DNA of 16,918 nucleotides from an uncultured Pelagibacteraceae bacterium (GCA_902602105.1 CACKPP010000012.1:1-16918); one strand, 5' to 3'; positions 1 to 8,851 are shown, counted from the first letter of the stretch. Made by a program: numbers and translations. The notes: a model not told the origin generated them from the letters alone.

Positions 1-239
1 AAAACTATCTTGAATTGTCTTATTTTGTGTTTCTTTAAGTGTTGTTTAACTTGTTTTAGATATTTTGCATTAGTACTTATAATTGGAGCATCAAATATAG
101 ATGCTTTAACTCTCTCTAAAGTTTTGCCTAATAAAGTCCAATTACCAAAATCTATAAACTGTTTAGCTTGATGTTTTTTGGCATTTGGCCAAAGTCTTGT
201 TCCTGCTCCACCACATAAAATGACTGGGCGAATTTTCAT
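1..239 (-). CDS. manC: Mannose-1-phosphate guanylyltransferase-like nucleotidyltransferase (5' part only)
   Basis: Reading leftward from the ATG at 239-237, an open frame runs off the window edge after 79 codons. The protein opens [18 protein letters not shown], the nucleotide-binding signature of sugar-phosphate nucleotidyltransferases. It continues with HQAKQF at about residues 23-28, in the place of the PKQF motif of ManC-type enzymes. ManC makes GDP-mannose from GTP and mannose-1-phosphate for cell-surface polysaccharide. The RLWP and KQF spacing favours ManC over glucose-1-phosphate thymidylyl- or uridylyltransferases. The ATG overlaps the ilvD TAA by one base (TAATG), so translation is probably coupled to ilvD. 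The proline of PKQF is alanine here. Only the first fifth or so of a typical ManC is visible, so the substrate is inferred. Confidence 0.75.
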   Translation of the reverse strand, partial: MKIRPVILCGGAGTRLWPNAKKHQAKQFIDFGNWTLLGKTLERVKASIFDAPIISTNAKYLKQVKQHLKKHKIRQFKIV

Positions 240-1957
240 TAAATTTTCGAGTAATCCTTAACTTCTTTTTTCTTACCTGGATGCGTTGGTGCTCCTAAAT
301 AAGCAGGTCCAACTGTTTGAGCATATTTCCAAAGAGTGCCTGATCCAAAATCAGATTTTCTAGCCTTCCATTTTCTTTTTCTTGAAGCTAATTGAGCCCT
401 AGTTAATCGAACATTAATAGTTCCTTTTTTAGCATCGATATCAATTATATCTCCATTACGTAATAAAGCGATTGGACCACCTAATGCTGCCTCAGGTCCA
501 ACATGGCCTACACAAAATCCTCTAGTTGCTCCTGAAAACCTTCCATCAGTTATTAAAGCTACTTTTTCTCCTTTACCTTGTCCATAAATAGCGCCTGTTG
601 TTGATAGCATCTCTCTCATTCCTGGTCCACCTACCGGTCCTTCGTATCTAATAATAATTACATCACCATCTTTATATTTTCTACTTTGCACGGCTTTCAT
701 TGCGCTTTCTTCATTATCAAAACATCTTGCTCTTCCGGTAAACTGTAATTTTTTAAGTCCAGCAATTTTAACAATCCCGCCTTCTGGAGCTAAATTACCT
801 TTCAATCCTACAACACCACCATCAGGGGATAACGGTTTATTATAAGCTCTTAAAACTTTTTGTTTTGGATTAAATTTAATTCCTTTTAAGTTTTCTTTCA
901 TTGTTTTACCTGTAACCGTCATGCAATCACCATGGATGTAACCACCATCATAAAGAGTTTTTAAAAGCATAGGAACGCCACCTGCTAACCACATATCTTT
1001 CGCAACATATTTTCCACCTGGTTTTAAATCTGCAAGATAAGGAGTTCTTTTAAATATTTTTGCAACATCCATTAAATCAAATTTTATTCCAGCTTCATTT
1101 GCAATAGCTGGTAAGTGTAATGCTGCATTAGTTGAACCACCAGTTGCAGCAACAATAGTTGCAGCATTCTCTAATGCTTTTTTTGTTACAATATCTCGTG
1201 GTTTAATTTTTTTTGCTAATAATTCCATTACCATTTTACCACTTAATTTTGCATATTTATCTCTTTCTTCATAAGGAGCGGGCGTTCCTGCTGAATAAGG
1301 TAAAGCTAAACCAATAGCTTCTGATACGCAGGCCATTGTATTTGCAGTAAATTGACCACCACATGCACCCGCACTTGGACATGCAACTAATTCTAATTTT
1401 CTTAATTCTTTTGCTGACATTTGACCTGAAGAATGTTTTCCAACTGCCTCAAAAACATCTACAACAGTTACATCTTTACCTTTATATCTTCCTGGTAGTA
1501 TTGATCCTCCATAAATAAAAACACTTGGAACATTTAATCGAACCATCGACATCATCAAACCTGGTAAAGATTTATCACAACCTGCAATACCTACTAATGC
1601 ATCATAACAATGACCTCTAACAGTTAATTCAGCACTATCTGCTATTACTTCTCTAGAGATTAATGAGGATTTCATTCCTTCATGACCCATAGCAATACCA
1701 TCGGTTACAGTAATTGTACAAAATTCTCTTGGTGTTCCACCATAAGCTCTAACACCCTTCTTAACCGATTGTGCTTGTCTCATTAAAGCAATGTTACAAG
1801 GCGCAGCCTCATTCCATGTAGATACAACACCTACAAATGGTTTTGATACATCTTTTTCAGTTTCACCCATTGCATAGTAAAATGATCTATGTGGAGCTCT
1901 ATCAGCTCCTAAAGATGTATGTCTACTGGGTAATTTATTCTTGTTAAACTTTCGCAT
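239..1957 (-). CDS. ilvD: Dihydroxy-acid dehydratase IlvD
   Basis: IlvD dehydrates 2,3-dihydroxyisovalerate and 2,3-dihydroxy-3-methylvalerate to the 2-keto acids, the penultimate step of valine and isoleucine synthesis and also the route toward leucine and pantothenate. The 572-residue length is normal for the IlvD/Edd family. Visible family landmarks are NEAAPCN with Cys54, [13 protein letters not shown] at about residues 83-95, GCDKSLPG with Cys127 and Lys129, and [12 protein letters not shown] with Cys199. The three cysteines match the iron-sulfur cluster ligands, and Lys129 matches the carbamylated lysine of the family. The C-terminal part has GGPGMREML and DGRFSG, the latter near the end of the active site. 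The ATG overlaps the valS stop by one base and the stop overlaps the next ATG by one base, so this is the middle gene of a tight three-gene operon. Confidence 0.97.
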   Translation of the reverse strand: MRKFNKNKLPSRHTSLGADRAPHRSFYYAMGETEKDVSKPFVGVVSTWNEAAPCNIALMRQAQSVKKGVRAYGGTPREFCTITVTDGIAMGHEGMKSSLISREVIADSAELTVRGHCYDALVGIAGCDKSLPGLMMSMVRLNVPSVFIYGGSILPGRYKGKDVTVVDVFEAVGKHSSGQMSAKELRKLELVACPSAGACGGQFTANTMACVSEAIGLALPYSAGTPAPYEERDKYAKLSGKMVMELLAKKIKPRDIVTKKALENAATIVAATGGSTNAALHLPAIANEAGIKFDLMDVAKIFKRTPYLADLKPGGKYVAKDMWLAGGVPMLLKTLYDGGYIHGDCMTVTGKTMKENLKGIKFNPKQKVLRAYNKPLSPDGGVVGLKGNLAPEGGIVKIAGLKKLQFTGRARCFDNEESAMKAVQSRKYKDGDVIIIRYEGPVGGPGMREMLSTTGAIYGQGKGEKVALITDGRFSGATRGFCVGHVGPEAALGGPIALLRNGDIIDIDAKKGTINVRLTRAQLASRKRKWKARKSDFGSGTLWKYAQTVGPAYLGAPTHPGKKKEVKDYSKI

Positions 1958-4584
1958 TATAAACTTTCAATTGTTAATGATATTTTTTTGATATCATCTT
2001 TTAAATTACTATAGTTAGTTTTTTCTTGTTCAACAATATTTTTTGGGGCTCTATCAGTAAATCCTTTATTAGATAATCGTTGAGATATTTTGTCCATTTC
2101 CTCTTGATATTTGTTCTGTCTTTTAACTAAGTTTTCTTTTATCAGATTTAAATCTACATTTTCATCAAAATAGATCTTAAATATGTCTCCAGATATAACC
2201 AATGTAGCTGATGGTTTTTCTTGTTCTTTATCAAAGAAATTGTTGATACGACCAAGCTTTTTGAGAATAATTTCATTATTAGTCATTAATGTTTTATTTT
2301 TTTTAGCAATTTTATTAATTGAAATATCAATAAATGAACCTGGGCTTACATTTAATTCATTTTTAAAGGATCTAAGTTCAGAAATAACATTGATGATGCT
2401 TTCTACATCTTTCATAGATTGATCTTTCTTAGCTTTTCCTGACGGCCAATTAGCATGCATTAAGAAATTCTTATCTGATTTATCAAACTTATTTTTTAAC
2501 CAGATTTTCTCAGTAACAAATGGAATAAATGGATGAAGAATAACAAGTATTTGTTTAAATATATAAGCTGATACTTCTTTTACCTCTTTTTTAGATTTTT
2601 CATCGTCTGAAAATAGAATAGTTTTTGAAAGCTCAATGTACCAGTCGCAATAAGAGTGCCAAGCAAACTGGTAGGCATTTTTAGCTGCTTCATCAAATCG
2701 ATAATCTTTAAGATTTTTCTCGATTTTATCTTTAGTTTGAATAAGTTCTGAATAAATCCATTTATTAATATTTATTGTAGTTTTGGGGACTTTATCAGTT
2801 TTATTAAAAACACATTTATTGGTAATTAAAAAATTATTAGCATTCCATAATTTATTTAAAAAGTTCCTATATCCTTTAACTCTATCCTCTGAAAGTTTAA
2901 CATCTGTTCCTGGTGATGCCATTGAAAGAAGAGTAAATCTTAAAGCATCAGCACTATATTTTTCAATTAAATCTAATGGATCAATTACATTTCCTTTTGA
3001 CTTAGACATTTTTTGTCCTTTTTCATCTCTAACTAAAGCATGAACATAAATATCCTTGAATGGTTCTTTATTTAAAAATTCCATTCCAAACATCATCATT
3101 CTTGCTACCCAAAAGAAAATAATATCGAAACCAGTTACTAAAACAGTTGTTGGATAAAATTTTTTAACAAAATCTTTTTTATCAGGCCAACCTAATGTTG
3201 CAAAAGGCCATAAACCAGATGAAAACCATGTATCTAAAACATCAGGATCTCTGACTAAATTAACATTTTTTTTATAAAACTTTTTAGCTTGTTTTTTTGC
3301 ATCACTTTCATTTGTTGCAACAAATATCTTTTTATCAGGTCCATACCAAGCTGGTATCTGATGGCCCCACCAAAGTTGTCTTGAAATACACCAAGGCTCA
3401 ATATTATTCATCCATTGAAAATAAGTCTTTGACCAATTCTCTGGAAAGAAATTTGTTTTTTTTGATTTAACAATTTGCTTAGCTTTAACAGATAATTTTT
3501 TTGCGTTTATAAACCATTGTTCTGTTAAAAAAGGTTCTATGACTGAATTTGATCTATCCCCATATGGTACTTTATTTTGAATATTTTCTTCTTTAACAAA
3601 AAAATCTTTTTCTTTTAACTCGTTTAAAATTTTTTTACGTGCTTCAAATCTATCTAATCCAACATAATCACTAGGTGCATTATTGTTAATTTTTCCATCC
3701 TCAGTGAACACATTAATAATTTCTAGCTTATTTCTTTGTCCAACATCATAATCATTAAAGTCATGAGCTGGGGTAATCTTTAAAGCACCAGTTCCTTGTT
3801 CTGGATCTGCATAATTGTCTTTTATAATTTTTATTTTTCTACCTACAATTGGGATAGTGACAGTTTTACCCACATATTTTTTAAATCTTTTATCCTTTGG
3901 ATTAACAGCAATAGCTGTATCACCAAGCATTGTTTCAGGTCTTGTAGTTGCAATAGTTATAAAATCTGATGAATTGTCTATTAGATATCTAATATAGTAT
4001 ATCTTTGAGTTCATTTCCCTTTGATCAACCTCTAGATCAGATATTGCTGTTTTTAAAACTGTGTCCCAATTGACCAATTTTTCTGCTTTATAAATTAATT
4101 TTTTTTTATGTAGTTCAACGAAAACTTTAACTACTGATTTTGATAAATTTTCATCCATTGTAAAAGCGTTTCTTGACCAATCACACGAGCAACCAAGTTT
4201 TTTAAGCTGATTAATAATAATATCACCATATTGTTTTTTCCATTCCCATACTTTTTCAACAAACTTATCTCTACCTAAATCATTTTTATTTAAATTCTCT
4301 TTTTCAAGTTTTTTTTCAACAAGAGCTTGAGTAGCTATTCCAGCATGATCGGTTCCAGGTTGCCATAAAGTTTCATAATTATTCATTCGATAATAACGAA
4401 CTAAAAGATCTTGAATTGAATTATTCAAAGCATGACCCATATGTAAACTTCCAGTAACATTAGGGGGCGGGATAACTATTGAGAATTTTTTAGAGTTTTT
4501 CTTAGGTTTAAATAATTCGTTTTTTTCCCAATAAGAATAAATATTATCTTCTACTTCAGAATGTATATATTTATCACTATTCAT
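1957..4584 (-). CDS. valS: Valyl-tRNA synthetase
   Basis: ValS charges tRNA-Val with valine, using ATP, in the cytoplasm. The 875-residue protein has the class I signatures HMGH at residues 48-51 and KMSKS at residues 525-529. A CP1 editing insertion lies between them and contains [12 protein letters not shown]. After KMSKS comes an anticodon-binding domain (roughly residues 610-760, with [13 protein letters not shown]). The C-terminal coiled-coil arm carries the NKGFTDRAP motif typical of ValS. IPPPNVTG just before HMGH and the C-terminal arm separate it from IleRS and LeuRS. The gene begins at the ATG at 4584, and a promoter-like sequence lies immediately upstream. Its stop overlaps the ilvD start, pairing valine charging with valine biosynthesis. 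Several plus-strand open frames inside it are shadows. The call is secure. Confidence 0.98.
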   Translation of the reverse strand: MNSDKYIHSEVEDNIYSYWEKNELFKPKKNSKKFSIVIPPPNVTGSLHMGHALNNSIQDLLVRYYRMNNYETLWQPGTDHAGIATQALVEKKLEKENLNKNDLGRDKFVEKVWEWKKQYGDIIINQLKKLGCSCDWSRNAFTMDENLSKSVVKVFVELHKKKLIYKAEKLVNWDTVLKTAISDLEVDQREMNSKIYYIRYLIDNSSDFITIATTRPETMLGDTAIAVNPKDKRFKKYVGKTVTIPIVGRKIKIIKDNYADPEQGTGALKITPAHDFNDYDVGQRNKLEIINVFTEDGKINNNAPSDYVGLDRFEARKKILNELKEKDFFVKEENIQNKVPYGDRSNSVIEPFLTEQWFINAKKLSVKAKQIVKSKKTNFFPENWSKTYFQWMNNIEPWCISRQLWWGHQIPAWYGPDKKIFVATNESDAKKQAKKFYKKNVNLVRDPDVLDTWFSSGLWPFATLGWPDKKDFVKKFYPTTVLVTGFDIIFFWVARMMMFGMEFLNKEPFKDIYVHALVRDEKGQKMSKSKGNVIDPLDLIEKYSADALRFTLLSMASPGTDVKLSEDRVKGYRNFLNKLWNANNFLITNKCVFNKTDKVPKTTININKWIYSELIQTKDKIEKNLKDYRFDEAAKNAYQFAWHSYCDWYIELSKTILFSDDEKSKKEVKEVSAYIFKQILVILHPFIPFVTEKIWLKNKFDKSDKNFLMHANWPSGKAKKDQSMKDVESIINVISELRSFKNELNVSPGSFIDISINKIAKKNKTLMTNNEIILKKLGRINNFFDKEQEKPSATLVISGDIFKIYFDENVDLNLIKENLVKRQNKYQEEMDKISQRLSNKGFTDRAPKNIVEQEKTNYSNLKDDIKKISLTIESL

Positions 4585-4596
4585 TGGTGTAAGTAG

Positions 4597-4624
4597 TTTA
4601 TAATTTAATAATCTAAATTAACAA
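4597..4624 (-). promoter_or_regulatory. Candidate sigma-70 promoter for valS-ilvD-manC
   Basis: On the minus strand TTGTTA (4619-4624) and TATAAA (4597-4602) are separated by 16 bases. The expected start would be near 4590, giving a leader of only about 6 bases before the valS ATG. No Shine-Dalgarno-like sequence lies in that space, so the transcript would be almost leaderless. The call rests on consensus resemblance in very AT-rich DNA and could be a chance match. Confidence 0.35.
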
Positions 4625-4648
4625 TAATCAAATTAGAACGTTATTTAA

Positions 4649-4676
4649 TAGACTAATTACAAATATTTTATATAAA
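4649..4676 (+). promoter_or_regulatory. Candidate promoter for the tRNA-Cys/tRNA-Asn pair
   Basis: TAGACT (4649-4654) and TATAAA (4671-4676) are 16 bases apart on the plus strand. Transcription would start about 23 bases before the tRNA-Cys 5' end. Position and spacing are plausible for a tRNA promoter, but the match is imperfect and the region is AT-rich. Confidence 0.35.
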
Positions 4677-4705
4677 ACTCCTTGTAGCTATCAATTAAAA
4701 CATAT

Positions 4706-4779
4706 GGCAACGTGGCGGAATGGTTACGCAGAGGATTGCAAATCCTTGTATCCCGGTTCGATTCCGGGCGTTGCCTCCA
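4706..4779 (+). tRNA. trnC: tRNA-Cys (GCA), with encoded CCA
   Basis: The acceptor arm GGCAACG (4706-4712) pairs with CGTTGCC (4769-4775), followed by discriminator T4776 and an encoded CCA at 4777-4779. The anticodon stem GAGGA/TCCTT encloses a seven-base loop with anticodon GCA at 4738-4740. The T arm is CCCGG-TTCGATT-CCGGG, with the usual TTC. All arms fold. The CCA end is genomic. It is followed after about 50 bases by tRNA-Asn on the same strand, probably in one transcript. Confidence 0.97.
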
Positions 4780-4830
4780 AAAAAAATCTTGTTTTAGTAT
4801 GAAAAAAAAGTAAGTTGATCTTTTTTACAT

Positions 4831-4906
4831 TCCTCGGTAGCTCAGTTGGTAGAGCAGTTGACTGTTAATCAATTGGTCGCAGGTTCGAGTCCTGCCCGAG
4901 GAGCCA
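4831..4906 (+). tRNA. trnN: tRNA-Asn (GTT), with encoded CCA
   Basis: The acceptor TCCTCGG (4831-4837) pairs with CCGAGGA (4896-4902), followed by discriminator G4903 and CCA at 4904-4906. The D arm AGCTCAGTTGGTAGAGCA is canonical, the anticodon GTT is at 4864-4866, and the T loop has GTTCGAGTC. Only three bases separate its 3' end from the stop codon of the opposing regulator gene, so there is no room for a separate terminator. Confidence 0.97.
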
Positions 4907-4909
4907 AAA

Positions 4910-5281
4910 CTAGCCAACCTTAGAAATATTATTACTTGCTACCTGTAAAGATTTATTAAATTTTAATTTTTGATCAGCGTTTAACTCAGCATATAATTTA
5001 ACTAAAAAGTTATAATTAACACTCATATGACCTTCTTGTGATTTTTCTAAGTTCACGAGATATTCTGAAAAATCCTCAAAAAAATAATTAATTGGCACTT
5101 TTAAATAATTTGAAAGTTGTAATAATCTAATTGAACTTACTCCATTTGTGCCTTTTTCATATTTTTGTATTTGCTGAAACGTTACGTTGATTGCTTTTGC
5201 TACTTTTGTTTGTGTTAAACCTAAGGCCAATCTTCTAAGCTTAAGCTTATTGCCTAGATGTTTGTTAAAATTATCTTCCAT
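4910..5281 (-). CDS. Small XRE-family helix-turn-helix transcriptional regulator
   Basis: This is a 123-residue protein when started at the ATG at 5281. That ATG is preceded by AGAGGGG at good Shine-Dalgarno spacing. An in-frame TTG at 5317 would add 12 residues but has no comparable site, so I prefer 5281. Residues 11-65 form a Cro/C1-type helix-turn-helix: LKLRRLALGLTQ, then KVAKAINVTFQQIQKYEKG, then a segment ending INYFFEDF. The FQQ(I/V)QKYEKG recognition helix and trailing FFED resemble the short SinR/PraR-like Xre regulators of alphaproteobacteria. The tail (71-123) has no recognised domain and may mediate dimerisation. It lies between the aap operon and the tRNAs, with dyads upstream suggesting autoregulation. 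Target genes are unknown; control of aap is only a guess from proximity. Confidence 0.85.
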   Translation of the reverse strand: MEDNFNKHLGNKLKLRRLALGLTQTKVAKAINVTFQQIQKYEKGTNGVSSIRLLQLSNYLKVPINYFFEDFSEYLVNLEKSQEGHMSVNYNFLVKLYAELNADQKLKFNKSLQVASNNISKVG

Positions 5282-5380
5282 TAAGACCCCTCTTAATTTT
5301 TTTAAAAACTTATTCAACTAGTTTTTGATACCTACTGCAACTATATTTTTTTTTAATTTTAATGGAAAAACTACATATAA

Positions 5381-5429
5381 AAGAAATATGTCAAGCGTTT
5401 CTTATGGCTTAAATTGAGAAATATTTCTT
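5381..5429 (-). promoter_or_regulatory. Candidate promoter/operator region of the XRE regulator
   Basis: A perfect TTGACA -35 hexamer (minus strand, 5389-5394) sits inside an inverted repeat with arms AAGAAA (5381-5386) and TTTCTT (5398-5403). A second, perfect 12-base palindrome AGAAATATTTCT lies just upstream at 5417-5428. The octamer AGAAATAT is therefore present twice (5382-5389 and 5417-5424). The -10 box is unclear; a TAGTTT at 5368-5373 gives only a 15-base spacer. An operator of dyad type over a -35 box is what autoregulating XRE proteins often use, but binding is inferred. Confidence 0.4.
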
Positions 5430-5443
5430 GAATTTTGTATTGA

Positions 5444-6178
5444 CTATAGTATCTGGCTCAGAAAAAGTTTGGTCCTATCACTCTTTGGATTGTCAAAAAA
5501 TTCCTTTGTATCTGCCTTTTCTACTATCATTCCTTCATCCATAAATATCATTTGATCAGCTACCTCTTTCGCAAAACCCATTTCATGTGTAACAACTATC
5601 ATTGTCATCCCTTGTTTAGCTAAATTTACCATAACATCTAAAACTTCTTTAATCATTTCAGGGTCCAAAGCAGATGTAGGTTCGTCAAAAAGCATTATTT
5701 TTGGCTCCATACAAAGAGCTCTAGCTATCGCAACTCTTTGTTGTTGACCACCAGAAAGTTGACCTGGATATTTTTGAGCTTGATCTAATATTTGTACTCT
5801 TTCTAAATGTTTAAGAGCTAATTCTTCAGCTTCTTTTTTTGGCATTTTTTTCACCCAAATAGGAGCTAGGGTACAATTATCTAAAATTGATAAATGTGGA
5901 AATAAATTAAATTGTTGGAACACCATTCCAACTTCAGCTCTAATGTGCTCAATATTTTTTGTATCTTCAGTTAGTGTAGTTCCATCAACTATTATATCAC
6001 CTTCTTGATGTTCTTCTAATCTATTAATACATCTTATTAAGGTAGATTTGCCTGAACCTGAGGGACCACAGACAACAATTTTTTGTTTTGGTTTAACCTC
6101 CAAATTTATTCCTTTTAAAACTTGGAAATCTCCAAACCATTTATTCATGTTGCTTATTTGAATTATACTATCTGACAT
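5444..6178 (-). CDS. aapP: General L-amino acid ABC transporter, ATP-binding subunit (AapP/BztD/YhdZ type)
   Basis: This is the cytoplasmic ATPase that powers import through the AapQ/AapM channel. The 244-residue length is typical of polar amino-acid uptake (PAAT) family ATPases. The Walker A motif is GPSGSGKST (38-46), the Q-loop glutamine is about residue 88 in [10 protein letters not shown], the ABC signature is LSGGQQQR (141-148), Walker B is IMLFDEP (161-167), the D-loop is SALDPE, and the switch histidine is His198 in VVTHEM. All catalytic residues are intact. The [12 protein letters not shown] sequence is characteristic of GlnQ/AapP-like proteins, and the specific assignment to Aap comes from the adjacent permeases. 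It is the last gene of the operon, starting four bases after the aapM stop. No U-tract terminator is evident after the TAG stop. Confidence 0.95.
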   Translation of the reverse strand: MSDSIIQISNMNKWFGDFQVLKGINLEVKPKQKIVVCGPSGSGKSTLIRCINRLEEHQEGDIIVDGTTLTEDTKNIEHIRAEVGMVFQQFNLFPHLSILDNCTLAPIWVKKMPKKEAEELALKHLERVQILDQAQKYPGQLSGGQQQRVAIARALCMEPKIMLFDEPTSALDPEMIKEVLDVMVNLAKQGMTMIVVTHEMGFAKEVADQMIFMDEGMIVEKADTKEFFDNPKSDRTKLFLSQIL

Positions 6179-6182
6179 ATTT

Positions 6183-7625
6183 TTATCGATCTGTTTTATA
6201 TTTTTGTTCTAAATTATAACTATATTTACTCATTGCATAACAAATAATCCAGAAAATTATTGCTGCAAATACATAGCCTTCCATAGCAAATCCCAACCAT
6301 TCTGGATTAGTTTTAGCTAAATTTAACATTCCAACTATCTCTAAAAGACCAACAACAAAAATTAATGGTGTATCTTTGACTAAAGCTAAAAATGTATTTG
6401 CAATGCCAGGAATAACAAGTTTTAAAGCTTGAGGCAAAATTACAAATATATGCATTCTCCAATATCCCATACCTAATGATTTTGCAGCTTCATATTGGCC
6501 TCTAGGAAGTGCCTGAAGTCCACCTCTAATAACTTCAGCGACATAAGCAGCTTCAAATAATGAAATTGCTATTATACATCTAACTAATTTATCTATAAAA
6601 AAATCTGCAGGTAAAAACATTGGAAACATTACTGCTGACATAAATAAAACTGTAATTAATGGAACACCTCTCCAAAATTCAATGAAACCTATAGATATAT
6701 ATCTTATTAATGGAAACCCAGACCTTCTACCTAGAGCAAAAGCCATTCCTATTGGAAAACAGAAAATTAAACAGAAAAATGAAATTATAAAAGTTAAAGA
6801 TAATCCACCCCAAGCTCCAGTTTCTACCCAATTTAATCCATCTAATTTCCCTAATTCAATTAATTCTTCATAGAAAATGAAATATTTTAATAAAATATAT
6901 AAACCTAAAGGTACAATTAAAAAGTAATAAAACTTGAACTTACTAGGAATGAAAAAACCAATAATGATGGATAGAATTGCTGCAATTATTCCATATGAAA
7001 AATCAAAAAATACTGGACCACCTGAAATAAAGAAAAAGATAAATAAAAAGGCAATGAATGGGTAAATTACAACATAGTAAAGAGTTAAGTATTTTTTAAA
7101 TCTGTCAGTTGCAAAATATCCAACTGATCCAAGTAAAGCCAAAGCTATAAATGATAAATTAATTCTCCACTGCTCACCATTTGGATACATTCCATACATA
7201 AATCTTCTCATCCAAACTTTTATATATGTCCAACAAGCTCCTGTACCCGTACAAACATCTTTAGAATCTCCAGCGAAACTAGCATCAACAAAAAACCAAC
7301 TTAATATAGGTGGAATTGATTTTAAAATTATAAATATAATTAATAAGGATAAAACAGCATTAAAATTATTGGTATTTATATGTTTGTTTAATAGATCTAA
7401 TCTTTTAATTCCACTTAACTCAATTCTTATAAAATAAAGCCCAATAAAACCTAATATTAGTGGTAATAAAAAACTCAAAAAATTTGGTAAAAAACCAGTT
7501 ATATTAAGTTTGAAGAAAGAATTTAATAGAACATCTAAAAAACTAATAAAAAATAAAAAAGAACCTAAATATAAAAAAGTATAAAGATTTGATTTATCAG
7601 GCTTTAAAAAATTAATTTTAGACAT
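6183..7625 (-). CDS. aapM: General L-amino acid ABC transporter, permease subunit (AapM/BztC/YhdY type)
   Basis: This is an inner-membrane permease forming half of the amino-acid channel with AapQ. The C-terminal binding-protein-dependent transport domain covers about residues 270-470. Its EAA loop, at about 379-405 ([20 protein letters not shown]), contacts the ATPase. The GACW...[11 protein letters not shown] segment at about 129-153 is a hallmark of AapM/BztC proteins. At 480 residues it looks longer than the AapM/BztC proteins I know of. The extra length is at the N terminus, where hydrophobic stretches (about 14-35, 45-68, 88-112) precede further helices at about 155-172, 183-202 and 210-250. 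Altogether some 11-12 membrane segments are likely. The ATG overlaps the aapQ stop by one base (TAATG). The call is firm for family; the function of the N-terminal extension is unknown. Confidence 0.93.
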   Translation of the reverse strand: MSKINFLKPDKSNLYTFLYLGSFLFFISFLDVLLNSFFKLNITGFLPNFLSFLLPLILGFIGLYFIRIELSGIKRLDLLNKHINTNNFNAVLSLLIIFIILKSIPPILSWFFVDASFAGDSKDVCTGTGACWTYIKVWMRRFMYGMYPNGEQWRINLSFIALALLGSVGYFATDRFKKYLTLYYVVIYPFIAFLFIFFFISGGPVFFDFSYGIIAAILSIIIGFFIPSKFKFYYFLIVPLGLYILLKYFIFYEELIELGKLDGLNWVETGAWGGLSLTFIISFFCLIFCFPIGMAFALGRRSGFPLIRYISIGFIEFWRGVPLITVLFMSAVMFPMFLPADFFIDKLVRCIIAISLFEAAYVAEVIRGGLQALPRGQYEAAKSLGMGYWRMHIFVILPQALKLVIPGIANTFLALVKDTPLIFVVGLLEIVGMLNLAKTNPEWLGFAMEGYVFAAIIFWIICYAMSKYSYNLEQKYKTDR

Positions 7626-8776
7626 TATTTTTCTGTTATTGCTATTTTTTTATTATACCAATTCATTAGTATGGAAATTGAAATACTCAATGATAGATAG
7701 GTAAACATTGTTATAGACACAATTTCAATTGCTTTACCAGTTTGCATTAAAGCTGTTCCAGCAAAAACTAGCACTAAATCAGGATAAGCTATAGCTGCAG
7801 CTAATGAGGAATTCTTAGTAAGGTTAAGATACTGGTTTGTTGTTGGTGGAATTATTATTCTAAGAGCTTGAGGCATTACTACCAATTTAAGTACTTGATT
7901 TGGAGTTAAACCAATAGATGCTGCTGCCTCCTTTTGACCTTTACCAACACCTTGAATTCCAGCTCTTACACATTCAGCTATAAAAGTTGCTGTGTACAAG
8001 GACAAAGATAATGCTAAAGCAATTAATTCAGGTGGCAAACTTACACCTCCTTCATAGATGAAGGATGTTGTTGCTAGTTGTTTTAAAACTGGAACTTCGA
8101 ATGATAATCTTACACCACCAATCAAAAAACTTAAAAGAGGTAAAATCAAAATTAATCCTATTGATATTAATAAAACTGGTGTTTGTTTACCTTGAGTTTC
8201 TTGTAATTTTTTTGCGTGAATACGAATAACAATTATTGCAATAACTGCAGCGACTACTGAATAAAAGAAAATATTAAAATTTTGCCAAATAAAAGCTGGA
8301 ACATATAAGCCTTTTATTGTTAAGAATGAAATACCAAACATTGCTTCTGCATCCTGTGGAAGTGGTAATGCTCTTAAAGCAGCGAAATACCAAAAAAATA
8401 TTTGTAACAGTAGTGGGATATTTCTAAAAAATTCTACGTAAAATGCCGCAAACTTATTTATTAAATAATTTGGAGATAATCTTGCTATTCCAACTATTAC
8501 TCCAAGAATAGTTGCAAGAATAATTCCAATAACCGAAACTAGTATAGTGTTTAATAAACCAACTAAATAAGCTCTAAAATATGAGTGTGATCCATCATAT
8601 TCTATTAAAGAAAATTGAACATCAAATGAAGATTCTTGAGATAAAAATCCATAACCAAAATCAATACCTCTATTCTCCATATTGACTTGTGCATTATAGG
8701 TGAAAAAACCGAAGACAAGAACAACAGCTATAACTGTCATTAATTGTGGACCAATATCTTTAAGTTTAAAATTCAC
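7625..8776 (-). CDS. aapQ: General L-amino acid ABC transporter, permease subunit (AapQ/BztB/YhdX type)
   Basis: This 383-residue inner-membrane permease is the partner of AapM. It has an N-terminal transmembrane segment at about 12-27, then a periplasmic loop carrying YGFLSQESSFDV, a conserved feature of AapQ proteins. The transport domain follows from about residue 70, with an EAA loop at about 283-310 (EAAASIGLTPNQVLKLVVMP) and the downstream PPTTNQYLNLTKNSS stretch typical of polar amino-acid permeases. The start is a GTG at 8776. The next in-frame ATG (residue 13) would cut into the first hydrophobic segment, and no ATG or GTG occurs upstream in frame before the terminator. No clear Shine-Dalgarno sequence precedes the GTG. 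It lies 75 bases downstream of aapJ, beyond a strong hairpin terminator, so it is probably expressed from read-through. Confidence 0.94.
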   Translation of the reverse strand: MNFKLKDIGPQLMTVIAVVLVFGFFTYNAQVNMENRGIDFGYGFLSQESSFDVQFSLIEYDGSHSYFRAYLVGLLNTILVSVIGIILATILGVIVGIARLSPNYLINKFAAFYVEFFRNIPLLLQIFFWYFAALRALPLPQDAEAMFGISFLTIKGLYVPAFIWQNFNIFFYSVVAAVIAIIVIRIHAKKLQETQGKQTPVLLISIGLILILPLLSFLIGGVRLSFEVPVLKQLATTSFIYEGGVSLPPELIALALSLSLYTATFIAECVRAGIQGVGKGQKEAAASIGLTPNQVLKLVVMPQALRIIIPPTTNQYLNLTKNSSLAAAIAYPDLVLVFAGTALMQTGKAIEIVSITMFTYLSLSISISILMNWYNKKIAITEK

Positions 8777-8798
8777 AGTGAGGATAATATATGAGTTT

Positions 8799-8832
8799 AA
8801 AAAAAAAGGGCTAGAAAAATCTAGCCCTTTTT
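8799..8832 (-). terminator. Intrinsic terminator/attenuator between aapJ and aapQ
   Basis: A perfect eight-pair stem GGGCTAGA (8808-8815) / TCTAGCCC (8820-8827) closes a four-base loop. It extends through flanking A and T tracts. Read on the minus strand the stem is followed by nine T residues (complement of A8799-8807), the classic Rho-independent form. It lies just after the aapJ stop and before aapQ. It probably lets the binding protein be made in excess of the permease and ATPase, as in many ABC operons. Confidence 0.9.
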
Positions 8833-8851
8833 AATTAATTTATAACTTAAA

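Noticed and set aside
2183..4000. Plus-strand open frames at 2183-2422, 2783-3043 and 3815-3997 inside valS
   Set aside because: They lie opposite an intact, fully recognisable ValS, and their predicted sequences look like reverse complements of lysine-rich helices with no family motif or ribosome binding site.
5417..5428. AGAAATATTTCT palindrome as a terminator of the aap operon
   Set aside because: It has no loop, no GC-rich stem and no U tract after it; an operator explanation is better.
6682..6873. Plus-strand open frame of 63 codons opposite aapM
   Set aside because: Low-complexity translation antisense to a conserved permease domain; no supporting signal.
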